A DNA stretch of 64,000 nucleotides from Evansella vedderi (lineage in GTDB: Bacteria; Bacillota; Bacilli; Bacillales; Salisediminibacteriaceae), in NCBI RefSeq assembly GCF_030813435.1, contig NZ_JAUSUG010000013.1:1-64000 (forward strand). The letters are read 5' to 3'. The notes beneath the pieces are model-generated. The model saw nothing but the letters and a program-made list of their open reading frames with translations, was not told where the DNA came from and ran no database searches. The position numbers were made by a program, and so were the translations under genes. Below are positions 1-7,184 of the stretch, piece by piece (within the stretch, counting starts at the first letter, position 1; every line of letters starts with the position of its first letter).

Positions 1-93
1 GGAGGAATACCCAAGTCCGGCTGAAGGGATCGGTCTTGAAAACCGACAGGGGTGTCAAAGCCCGCGGGGGTTCGAATCCCTCTTCCTCCGCCA
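1..93 (+). tRNA. tRNA-Ser (UGA)
   Basis: Class II tRNA with a long variable arm. The 7-bp acceptor stem (GGAGGAA with TTCCTCC) closes, the anticodon loop CTTGAAA gives UGA, and CCA is encoded. It is complete although it begins at the first base of the window. Confidence 0.96.
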
Positions 94-98
94 TATGT

Positions 99-174
99 GG
101 TCCCGTGGTGTAGCGGTTAACATGCCTGCCTGTCACGCAGGAGATCGCGGGTTCGATTCCCGTCGGGACCGCCA
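99..174 (+). tRNA. tRNA-Asp (GUC)
   Basis: Complete cloverleaf with loop CTGTCAC (anticodon GUC), a GTTCGATTC T-arm and encoded CCA. It follows tRNA-Ser by 5 bases, so the two are probably processed from one transcript. Confidence 0.97.
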
Positions 175-208
175 TTTTTTAAACTATATAAATTTATTCT
201 TTCAATGT

Positions 209-293
209 GGAGGGGTAGCGAAGTGGCTAAACGCGGCGGACTGTAAATCCGCTCCCTCCGGGTTCGGCGGTTCGAATCCGTCCCCCTCCACCA
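209..293 (+). tRNA. tRNA-Tyr (GUA)
   Basis: Class II tRNA with an extended variable arm. Loop CTGTAAA gives anticodon GUA, and CCA is encoded. Confidence 0.97.
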
Positions 294-298
294 TTTTT

Positions 299-372
299 AG
301 GGGCATAGTTTAATGGTAAAACGAAGGTCTCCAAAACCTTTGATGTGGGTTCGATTCCTACTGCCCCTGCCA
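299..372 (+). tRNA. tRNA-Trp (CCA)
   Basis: Acceptor stem AGGGGCA pairs with TGCCCCT. Loop TCTCCAAA places CCA as anticodon, and the 3' CCA is encoded. Confidence 0.96.
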
Positions 373-393
373 TTAAATGATTATATTTTACAT

Positions 394-470
394 GGCGGCT
401 GTGGCGAAGTGGTTAACGCACCGGATTGTGGTTCCGGCATTCGTGGGTTCGATTCCCATCAGCCGCCCCA
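394..470 (+). tRNA. tRNA-His (GUG)
   Basis: Loop TTGTGGT gives anticodon GUG. The acceptor stem GGCGGCT pairs with AGCCGCC, and CCA is encoded. Confidence 0.96.
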
Positions 471-478
471 TAAAAAAT

Positions 479-553
479 TGGGCTATAGCCAAGCGGTAAG
501 GCAACGGATTTTGATTCCGTCATGCGTAGGTTCGAATCCTACTAGCCCAGCCA
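479..553 (+). tRNA. tRNA-Gln (UUG)
   Basis: Acceptor TGGGCTA pairs with TAGCCCA. Loop TTTTGAT gives anticodon UUG, and CCA is encoded. Confidence 0.96.
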
Positions 554-557
554 TTAT

Positions 558-632
558 GCGGGAGTAGTTCAGTGGTAGAACACCACCTTGCCAAGGTGGG
601 GGTCGCGAGTTCGAATCTCGTCTTCCGCTCCA
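558..632 (+). tRNA. tRNA-Gly (GCC)
   Basis: Anticodon stem CCACC/GGTGG encloses TTGCCAA, so the anticodon is GCC. Acceptor stem and encoded CCA are intact. Confidence 0.96.
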
Positions 633-635
633 TAT

Positions 636-712
636 GCGCCCGTAGCTCAATTGGATAGAGCGTTTGACTACGGATCAAAAGGTTAGGGGTTCGACTCCTC
701 TCGGGCGCGCCA
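636..712 (+). tRNA. tRNA-Arg (ACG)
   Basis: Loop CTACGGA inside stem TTTGA/TCAAA gives anticodon ACG, normally deaminated to ICG to read the CGN box. Acceptor GCGCCCG pairs with CGGGCGC, and CCA is encoded. Confidence 0.96.
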
Positions 713-732
713 TACTATTTTTAAAATAAATC

Positions 733-764
733 TGCGGGTGTAGTTTAGTGGTAAAACCTCAGCC
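733..764 (+). pseudogene. 5' fragment of tRNA-Gly (duplicated)
   Basis: These 32 bases are identical to 894-925, the 5' half of the intact tRNA-Gly(UCC) downstream. Identity covers the acceptor 5' strand, D-arm and the 5' strand of the anticodon stem. It stops at the first base of the anticodon loop, where an unrelated stretch of 129 bases (765-893) begins. No anticodon, T-arm or 3' acceptor strand follows, so it cannot fold as a tRNA. Confidence 0.9.
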
Positions 765-894
765 ACGAGCACAGCAACCTTGAGTAAGCAACGAGTTGTC
801 TCGACGCATACGCTACGAAGTAAAGCAAGTAGAGGAAGAGACATGTAAGGTACAAAGTAAGAATGTAGTTATAAATTTTATATAGAAACATTGT

Positions 895-968
895 GCGGGT
901 GTAGTTTAGTGGTAAAACCTCAGCCTTCCAAGCTGATGTCGTGAGTTCGATTCTCATCACCCGCTCCA
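895..968 (+). tRNA. tRNA-Gly (UCC)
   Basis: Complete cloverleaf: stem TCAGC/GCTGA around CTTCCAA gives anticodon UCC, and CCA is encoded. Its 5' half is also found as a broken copy 161 bases upstream. Confidence 0.96.
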
Positions 969-997
969 TTATTTACCCATATATGAAACTCATACAT

Positions 998-1074
<77 letters not shown>

Positions 1075-1081
1075 TAGTTGA

Positions 1082-1157
1082 TCCACAGTAGCTCAGTTGG
1101 TAGAGCAATCGGCTGTTAACCGATCGGTCGCAGGTTCGAGTCCTGCCTGTGGAGCCA
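1082..1157 (+). tRNA. tRNA-Asn (GUU)
   Basis: Loop CTGTTAA within stem TCGG/CCGA gives anticodon GUU. Acceptor TCCACAG pairs with CTGTGGA, and CCA is encoded. Confidence 0.97.
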
Positions 1158-1161
1158 TTTT

Positions 1162-1252
1162 GGAGAAGTACTCAAGTGGCTGAAGAGGCGCCCCTGCTAA
1201 GGGTGTAGGTCGTGTAAGCGGCGCGAGGGTTCAAATCCCTCCTTCTCCGCCA
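1162..1252 (+). tRNA. tRNA-Ser (GCU)
   Basis: Class II tRNA with a long variable arm. Loop CTGCTAA gives anticodon GCU. Acceptor GGAGAAG pairs with CTTCTCC, and CCA is encoded. Confidence 0.97.
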
Positions 1253-1291
1253 GAGTTTAATATTATAGTTAAACTATGAAAAATTGAAATT

Positions 1292-1366
1292 GGCCCGTTG
1301 GTCAAGTGGTTAAGACACCGCCCTTTCACGGCGGTAACACGGGTTCGAATCCCGTACGGGTCACCA
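1292..1366 (+). tRNA. tRNA-Glu (UUC)
   Basis: Stem CCGCC/GGCGG around CTTTCAC gives anticodon UUC. T-arm and encoded CCA are intact. Confidence 0.97.
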
Positions 1367-1401
1367 CTTATTTTTATTACTGGAATAATTGAATAAGCTA
1401 G

Positions 1402-1477
1402 GAGCCATTAGCTCAGTTGGTAGAGCATCTGACTTTTAATCAGAGGGTCGAAGGTTCGAGTCCTTCATGGCTCACCA
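1402..1477 (+). tRNA. tRNA-Lys (UUU)
   Basis: Stem TCTGA/TCAGA around CTTTTAA gives anticodon UUU. Acceptor GAGCCAT pairs with ATGGCTC, and CCA is encoded. It is the last tRNA of the cluster. Confidence 0.97.
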
Positions 1478-1708
1478 TTTTCATTAGACTTGTAAATTGC
1501 AGGTCTTTTTTTGTTTGTAAAAATAAAATAGTAATTTATAAAAGAAACTAAAGACGCTTCATCTAAGCTTGTATCTTGCCTCAGAATAACTTTCCAACCA
1601 TTGATTACAATAAGCACTTGAGCATTTCCAATCACATGTATAACCTCTATCATTCTAACTCGTCAAATATTTTACAATGATCAAAGTTTATTAAGAGTAT
1701 TATAAGAG

Positions 1709-2989
1709 GTGAGTAACATTAATACATATTTTTTAATAAATGACAGAACAACTGGGCTAACTTTCATAGTATATAGTATGATATTTATATTTTGGGGAGG
1801 GAATCTTTTGGTTGGGTGTGGAATGGATAAAAATGACGATAAAAATATAGGTGAAGTGGATAGAACTGTATTTTCTAATGAAGTTGTTCAAAGTGAAATA
1901 ATTAAGGGATTGCATATTTTTGGGGTAGGGATTCTTCATGAATTATTAAATGAAAAAGAAAACCAAATAATTAGTCCCTATTCCATATCTGCTGCTTTAT
2001 CAATGATTTTAGCGGGAGCAGACGGAGAAACACGTAAAGAAATAAAAGAGACATTGGCGTTTAGCCAAGTAAAAGAGGAAGAAGTACATGAGTCACATGA
2101 AGCTTTATGGATTGTATTGAAAGGATTAGATACTGATATTACCTTTGAAGTTGCTAATTCTATTTGGATGGATGGGAACACGAATTTTCGTACTCCCTTT
2201 ATAGATGTTCTTAAAAACAGCTATGATGCCTCAGCCCATAAATTATCAACTCCAAAAGCCATTAATGACTGGGTTTCTAATAAAACAAATAGGACGATTA
2301 AGGAGATGGTGGATGAAATCGATCTCGATGCTATATTGTATATTCTAAATGCTATTTATTTTAATGGTAGTTGGTCAGTTCCTTTTGATGAAGGCTTTAC
2401 TAGTAATGAAGAATTTTATATTGGAGACAGTAGTGAAACGGTAACAACTTCTTTAATGACAAAACGGGATGAATTATATTATCACAAAACGGAGAAATAT
2501 GAACTAGTTCGACTTCCTTATGGTAATGAACGATTGTTTATGGATGTGTTATTACCGAAGGAGGGGGAAAGTGTTTCTAAAATACTAGAGGTATTAAAGA
2601 GTGGAGAAATGGAATGGAAAGTTCCCATAGAAAAACAGTCTGGAATAATAGCTCTTCCGAAGTTTTCTATTGAGTACGATATGAGTCTTAATGAAGTATT
2701 AAAAGAGATGGGAATGCCAAGTGCTTTTGATCCTAAGCTTGCTGATTTTTCAAACATTGCTGAAATCCCCCCTAATATTTTTATTAATGAGGTAAAGCAC
2801 AAGACGTATATTGAAGTGGATGAAAAAGGAACAGAAGCTTCTGCAGCGACGTCAGTAGAAATTACAAGGGGAAGTGCTCCTAAAGAAGATTTTCAAATGA
2901 CCATTAATCGTCCCTTTTTATTTAGAATAATTGAGGATAAAACTGGTGCAGTGATTTTCATAGGCCATGTATCCAATCCATCCCTATAA
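1709..2989 (+). CDS. Serpin-family protease inhibitor, probable lipoprotein
   Basis: A serpin, a suicide-type serine or cysteine protease inhibitor. The conserved core includes a segment near residues 205-230 reading LNAIYFNGSWSVPFD, and a C-terminal NRPFLFRI with F-x-G-H-V-S-N-P. The reactive-loop hinge E-K-G-T-E-A-S-A-A-T is the small-residue type found in inhibitory serpins. The P1 position is unsettled; an Arg-Gly-Ser run sits where P2 to P1' would fall, which would fit a trypsin-like target. A hydrophobic N-terminus ends in the lipobox L-V-G-C (Cys about 37), so the protein is probably anchored outside the membrane. The start is uncertain: GTG at 1709 has no well-spaced ribosome site, and an ATG at 1778 would give a shorter signal peptide that keeps the lipobox. 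Confidence 0.88.
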   Translation: MSNINTYFLINDRTTGLTFIVYSMIFIFWGGNLLVGCGMDKNDDKNIGEVDRTVFSNEVVQSEIIKGLHIFGVGILHELLNEKENQIISPYSISAALSMILAGADGETRKEIKETLAFSQVKEEEVHESHEALWIVLKGLDTDITFEVANSIWMDGNTNFRTPFIDVLKNSYDASAHKLSTPKAINDWVSNKTNRTIKEMVDEIDLDAILYILNAIYFNGSWSVPFDEGFTSNEEFYIGDSSETVTTSLMTKRDELYYHKTEKYELVRLPYGNERLFMDVLLPKEGESVSKILEVLKSGEMEWKVPIEKQSGIIALPKFSIEYDMSLNEVLKEMGMPSAFDPKLADFSNIAEIPPNIFINEVKHKTYIEVDEKGTEASAATSVEITRGSAPKEDFQMTINRPFLFRIIEDKTGAVIFIGHVSNPSL

Positions 2990-3014
2990 TTAAAAAAACA
3001 ATTACGAATTAACA

Positions 3015-3050
3015 AAGCCAACATCCAATATTTCCAATTGGTGTTGGCTT
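3015..3050 (+). terminator. Stem-loop after the serpin gene
   Basis: The arms AAGCCAACATCCAAT and ATTGGTGTTGGCTT pair with one bulged base around a 7-base loop, 25 bases after the serpin stop. The following tract (CCTTTGTTG) is only weakly T-rich, so it may be a weak terminator or a 3' stabiliser. Confidence 0.5.
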
Positions 3051-3067
3051 CCTTTGTTGCTTTTCCC

Positions 3068-3097
3068 GCTGGAGTCGCCACCTTTCACTTCTCCAAG
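3068..3097 (+). repeat. Short copy of a dispersed repeat
   Basis: This 30-base stretch (GCTGGAGTCGCC...CTTCTCCAAG) matches 12808-12837 at 28 of 30 positions. It lies between the convergent serpin and lipoprotein genes and looks like one end of a larger element; see 12736-12846. Confidence 0.7.
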
Positions 3098-3137
3098 TAT
3101 TCTAAAAAGCAACAAAATTTGCGAAAACTACCTTTAA

Positions 3138-3971
3138 TTAAAATCCACCGAAAATGTCTTCTTCTGTTAATTCTACTGCATTTTCTAGAATATCCTCAGG
3201 TATTGTTAAATCATTTAACTCATTAAAACGACTCATAATTATGTGGGAGCTTTGGGTTGTAGTAACATGATCCCCAATAATCTCCATACTCATTTCTAAA
3301 TGAACAAATGCTTCCACTTGATAAAATGTTTCTTTGTCAATGAATATTTCATAATCAAGGGCATGTATTTCAACATCAGACATTAGATCCATTACTTCAT
3401 TCATCGTTTCTCCTGACATTCCCATGATTTGATCTACGAGAGCTTCCATGGCCATGCCCTCACCCTTTAAGCTAATAATATAGTGGTTGTCATCAGATGT
3501 AAGGGTAAGCTCATCAATATATTCTAAAAAAGTTTTTAATTGTTCTTCAGGATTTATTTGTTCGTCTGTTAAATTAATAAAATTATCGAGAAGAGTATCA
3601 GGAAATTTACCCCATTTCTCTGTAAATGGGTCTTCCATAAAAAAGCCATGCTCTTCGGAATAATAAGAATCATAGGACAAAAGGCCTCCCATTATCCCCA
3701 TATCCATTGTTGTTAGTTGATAAAAGGTAATAGGTTCAAGCAACAAATCCATTCTTAGTTGTGAAGAAATGTCAAAGCTTTCTTCTTCCGTTATCCCCAT
3801 TGATTGCTGAGTATCCATTTCTATTGAATAACTAGTTAAGTTTTCCATTGCATCCACGGAATTGTTTAGAATATCTTCAATACTCATACCTTCTTCTTGG
3901 GCAGTATCGTTACAAGCAACAGTAACTGCGAACAGGGCAATGGTTAACAAGATAAATAAATATTTTTTCAT
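3138..3971 (-). CDS. DUF6612-like lipoprotein
   Basis: A secreted lipoprotein of 277 residues. The signal peptide MKKYLFILLTIALFAVTVAC ends at Cys20 in a good lipobox (T-V-A-C). The mature part is acidic and starts with an I-L-x-x-S-V-D-A-M-E-N-L-T-S-Y helix, then alternating strands with Q-S-M-G and H-L-E-M-S repeats. That is the pattern of Bacillus lipoproteins grouped as DUF6612, which resemble the lipid-binding LolA/LppX fold. The function is unknown. A ribosome site GGAGGTT stands well placed before the ATG. It converges on the serpin and may respond to envelope conditions, but nothing in the sequence shows that. Confidence 0.75.
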   Translation of the reverse strand: MKKYLFILLTIALFAVTVACNDTAQEEGMSIEDILNNSVDAMENLTSYSIEMDTQQSMGITEEESFDISSQLRMDLLLEPITFYQLTTMDMGIMGGLLSYDSYYSEEHGFFMEDPFTEKWGKFPDTLLDNFINLTDEQINPEEQLKTFLEYIDELTLTSDDNHYIISLKGEGMAMEALVDQIMGMSGETMNEVMDLMSDVEIHALDYEIFIDKETFYQVEAFVHLEMSMEIIGDHVTTTQSSHIIMSRFNELNDLTIPEDILENAVELTEEDIFGGF

Positions 3972-4091
3972 TTAATAAACCTCCAACTATATTTGCAATA
4001 CTTTACTAGTTTACGATGAATGTACAGGAAGGTCTATGGCTAATTTGCCTTTAAAAGATAATTTTTACTTTTAGACTTCATTAACAAATCA

Positions 4092-5411
4092 CTAGTAACG
4101 CCGGATACCAGCGAGCCTGTCCTTCGTCCAATAGTAACTAAACTCTGGATAAACGATGGAAACACCCTTGTCTTTTCTAACTACAATAATTCGATCTTGT
4201 CCAATATAGAGGGCAGGAAGAAGTGAACCATTATTGGAGCGAAAGAAAAAAACATCTCCTTCCTTTTCTTCTCCTTTTGGAACAGGCGACCCATATTCCC
4301 ACTGTGCTTTAGCTGTTCTTGGAAATTTTTTATCTTTATGTTTAAAAATATAATGAATCAACCCTGAATAGTTAAAACCTTCATCAGGTGAAGCCCCGTT
4401 CTCCTTATAAGATATATTTAATAGTTCATATGCCCGTTGTACTTTCGTATTATCACTGTTTACTTGAAGGTGGTTAAAGCGTTTCACCCCTGTTAAATAT
4501 TTTTTCCAATATTCACCTAGATAAGAGATGGTTGTTTCTCCTTCTTCACTGCTGGCATGGATGAAGAAGTTATCCCCTAAATAAATCCCTGTATGGGATA
4601 TGCCTTCCTGCCAGGTTCCTGAAAAATATAGGACATCACCTGGAATTGCTTCTTCTAAGGGGATATCCTTTCCAACCTCCCATTGATTATAAGTTATTCT
4701 TGGCAAATGAATGTCCATTTTTTTATATGTATGTTGAACTAAAAAGGAACAATCAAAAGCAGCTAATGTATTACCTGTTAATAAGTAGGGGCGATGGAGA
4801 ACCCTTATGGCTTCTCGGATAGGAGTATGGTCATGACTTATATAGCTGGAAGGGTTCAGTTTTTCCTTTTCTAATGGAGTTAAGCGTTTCGCTTCAACAA
4901 AATGTTTTTTCCAATAAGGGTCAGCGAATAGGTTTCTCAGTGCCACCCCTGTTTTTGTAGCCACAATAAATTCTCCATTCTCCAGATAGATAGCTGATAA
5001 GTCTCGATCTTCAATTTGAAAGAAAAGGAGATCCCCAAGCTGTAAGTTTTTTAATGTAACAACTTCCCCAAGCTCCCTTTGTAAAATAGCTTTCCTTGAA
5101 AGGAGTATACCTTCTCCTTCACGATAAAGATATTGAACCAAAGTTGCCGTATTGAAACCTTTTTCAGGTGAATTCCCTTTAGTATTGTATGGAATACCAA
5201 TCAATTGTTCAGCTAGAGTCTTGATGGATTGACTTTTCATCACCGGAGAACTTTGAAAGCTTGTTCTGTTAGCAGTCTCAAAATTATGTACATTTGAAAC
5301 TGCAATAGGGTCATTTACACTCATTGATTTTGTTTTAGACCAGCTGAAATCAGGTGTAATGGAATACGATAAAACATGAAGAAGTATGAAAACAGCAATA
5401 ATTCCTTTCAT
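4092..5411 (-). CDS. Triple-repeat NlpC/P60 cell-wall protein
   Basis: An exported protein (signal peptide about residues 1-25) with three tandem NlpC/P60-like units near 65-175, 195-315 and 320-439. Only the central unit keeps the catalytic set of a gamma-D-glutamyl-diaminopimelate peptidase: Cys221 (F-D-C-S-F), His273 (S-H-T-G-I-Y-L-G) and His285 (F-I-H-A-S). In the first unit the cysteine position is Thr88 (F-N-T-A-T), and in the third it is Tyr348 (F-N-Y-S-G); the histidines are lost in both. The outer units may bind peptidoglycan instead of cutting it. It most likely acts in wall remodelling or on spore or vegetative peptidoglycan. Confidence 0.85.
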   Translation of the reverse strand: MKGIIAVFILLHVLSYSITPDFSWSKTKSMSVNDPIAVSNVHNFETANRTSFQSSPVMKSQSIKTLAEQLIGIPYNTKGNSPEKGFNTATLVQYLYREGEGILLSRKAILQRELGEVVTLKNLQLGDLLFFQIEDRDLSAIYLENGEFIVATKTGVALRNLFADPYWKKHFVEAKRLTPLEKEKLNPSSYISHDHTPIREAIRVLHRPYLLTGNTLAAFDCSFLVQHTYKKMDIHLPRITYNQWEVGKDIPLEEAIPGDVLYFSGTWQEGISHTGIYLGDNFFIHASSEEGETTISYLGEYWKKYLTGVKRFNHLQVNSDNTKVQRAYELLNISYKENGASPDEGFNYSGLIHYIFKHKDKKFPRTAKAQWEYGSPVPKGEEKEGDVFFFRSNNGSLLPALYIGQDRIIVVRKDKGVSIVYPEFSYYWTKDRLAGIRRY

Positions 5412-5479
5412 AAAACGTTAACTCCTTTTTTAAAGATAGTTTCAATGTTAAAAGATTTGTCACTAGTATTCCCTAAAAG

Positions 5480-5521
5480 TTCACAAAATTGTACGGGACC
5501 CGGTCCCGCACAATTTGTGAA
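5480..5521. repeat. 42-base palindrome with GGGACC/GGTCCC core
   Basis: Near-perfect inverted repeat: the left arm runs TTCACAAAATTGTACGGGAC and the right arm is its complement with two differences. It lies directly upstream of a truncated ABC ATPase gene, so the break may have happened at the element. Similar GGGACC/GGTCCC palindromes occur as dispersed repeats in Bacillaceae (from memory). Confidence 0.75.
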
Positions 5522-5923
5522 GTTTTGAAATTAATGGAAAAATTAAAAGAAACAACATCCATTCTGTTTTCTACCCATGTTCTTCATGATGCAGAAGAGA
5601 TTTGTGAAGATATTTTTATTATTAAAGGTGGAAAAGTTATCGTAGAAGGTAATTTAAAGGAATTGCAAAAAAAATACCAGCGACCAACTATCTATTTAGA
5701 AACGGAACAACCGTTGGATCAGTGGTGTTATTCCTTAAAAAAAATGGATTGGATCCGAAATATGAATGGTAATGAGTATCAGTTAACCATAACTGTGAAG
5801 GATATAGACGAAGCAAGGGATTTTCTAATATCAAATGATGGATTGCGTAAATTGAAGCTTGTTAACTTCGAAGTCGTAAAAACGACGTTAGAAGACCTCT
5901 TTATGGAGGTGACGAAAGAATGA
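5518..5923 (+). pseudogene. ABC exporter ATPase, 5'-truncated
   Basis: Only the C-terminal half of an ABC-type ATP-binding subunit remains. It carries the H-loop (FSTHVLHDAEEICE) and the accessory domain typical of ABC-2 exporters, ending L-E-D-L-F-M-E-V-T-K-E. Walker A, Q-loop, signature motif and Walker B are missing, so it cannot hydrolyse ATP. Homology begins within the palindrome at 5480-5521. The stop overlaps the start of the permease remnant (ATGA at 5921), the normal layout of this transporter pair. Confidence 0.9.
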
Positions 5924-6613
5924 ACCAGTGGAGTGTCCTTTTTCTTAAAGAATGGAAAGAGTCTTTAAGAAACTTTAAATGGGTTTGGATACCATTGTTC
6001 TTTTAGGGGTTACGCAGCCAATAACTTCGTACTATTTACCTGATATTCTGAAAAACTTCGGGGGCCTGCCGGAAGGGAGTCTATTAGAATTCCCTTTACC
6101 AACTGGACCGCAAGTATTGGCAGAAACGTTAGGGCAATTTAGTCAAATTGGTTTTCTTGTATTAGTATTAGCCTTTATGGGGACCGTTGCTGGAGAGAGA
6201 AATACTGGAAGCAGTATTATGGTTTTGGTTTAGCCCTTTATTATACTCATGTTTTGATTGAAAGTGTTCCGTTTAGTTATGTCTTACAAGGTGCAGTTAC
6301 CTTTAGTTTATGGATTATCTTTGTGATGACATTGGTGCTTTTCTTTAGTACTTTAATGAAGAGCACTGCAGCAGTTGCCTTTTTATCCCTTGGTGTTACT
6401 ATTATCATAAGCTTATTAAGTAGTATTGTACCGGAGATTATGCGCTGGTCTCCGAGCATGTTAGTTAGTCACAGCCACATGTTTTTTCAAACTGGCAGCG
6501 GGGGAGAGGCGTTCTTTCTGTCTGTAAGTATAACTTTCTTACTTATTATCACGATGGTAGTTACGGAAAGTTATGTTTTCCAACAAAAAGAGATAGCAAT
6601 CCATACGACCTAA
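5921..6613 (+). pseudogene. ABC-2 type permease, frameshifted and internally deleted
   Basis: The permease partner of the broken ATPase survives in three reading frames. The first (MNQWSVLFLKEWKESLRN...) stops at 6004. A second frame continues through GVTQPITSYYLPDIL to a GTVAGERNTGSS segment and stops at 6233. A third frame (YTHVLIESVPFSYVLQG...) carries the last membrane segments to 6613. Some residues between the second and third parts also seem to be missing. The transporter is dead, and its natural substrate cannot be told. Confidence 0.88.
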
Positions 6614-6621
6614 TTAGGTGT

Positions 6622-6664
6622 AAAGAAATCCGGTGACAAAAAAATTTGTTCACAGGTTTTCTTT
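6622..6664 (+). terminator. Imperfect hairpin after the ABC remnant
   Basis: AAAGAAATCCGGTGACA pairs with TGTTCACAGGTTTTCTTT with a few mismatches, and a T-rich stretch follows. It is probably the terminator of the dead exporter operon. Confidence 0.55.
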
Positions 6665-6787
6665 ATTCTCAAGGTTTTCCAGTATAAACACTATTGTAAT
6701 AGTTAAAAGTATAAAAATTCTGTATTTTCAAAAAAACTGATAATTTATTGTTGTTAGACTTGTGAATTTTTGATATAACTAATATAA

Positions 6788-6800
6788 GGAAACGCTTTCA
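6788..6800 (+). promoter_or_regulatory. Candidate catabolite-response (cre) site
   Basis: GGAAACGCTTTCA matches the CcpA consensus TGWAARCGYTWNCW except at the first base. It lies about 390 bases upstream of fixA, far for direct control, so it may serve an unseen promoter. Confidence 0.35.
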
Positions 6801-7043
6801 CGTATATTTTACTGTAAACTGTTTAAAAAGGAGAAGGCAATTCCTGATGTACTACTGACGGGAGAAGTATTGAAAGGAGGTTCAGTTTTTACATTCAACT
6901 TGGGGGAGCTACAATACATTAAATACCATCCATATTATTTCATATCCACTCATATTTTAATTGTACTTATTTATTTGTATTATAAATAGCATTTTATAAC
7001 CAATAATCCTAAAAGTTAATGATGTTCCTTTCATTTATCATCT

Positions 7044-7102
7044 TTCGTGAACTGCTGAACAAATAGGGGACTTGTACATTAGTTCGTGAATAATTGAACA
7101 AA
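7044..7102 (+). promoter_or_regulatory. Two direct repeats, possible redox-regulator operators
   Basis: TTCGTGAACTGCTGAACAAA (7044-7063) and TTCGTGAATAATTGAACAAA (7083-7102) share TTCGTGAA-N4-TGAACAAA, start to start 39 bases apart. The left half resembles the TTGTGAA half-site of Rex; the right half fits less well. The pair ends 82 bases before the fixA start. Confidence 0.5.
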
Positions 7103-7184
7103 GTGATTATTAAAGTGTTTGTCAAGTAGTCTCAAAAACTTTGAGCTTACTATTTTTATAGAATGAATAGAAGGTGGGGAGAAA

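Larger units (their letters stand above)
6614..7184 (+). promoter_or_regulatory. 571-base leader region of the fixABCX operon
   Basis: No gene is recognised here. The stretch holds an imperfect terminator hairpin (6622-6664), a catabolite-response-like site (6788-6800) and two operator-like direct repeats (7044-7063 and 7083-7102). Several tiny reading frames with ribosome-like sites (for example near 6848) end within a few codons. Confidence 0.5.

Noticed and set aside
95-567. Plus-strand reading frames across the tRNA genes
   Set aside because: They overlay complete tRNA cloverleafs and their proteins have no features of real genes.
1465-1653. 62-codon minus-strand frame next to tRNA-Lys
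   Set aside because: It overlaps the 3' end of tRNA-Lys, has no good ribosome site and matches nothing I recognise.
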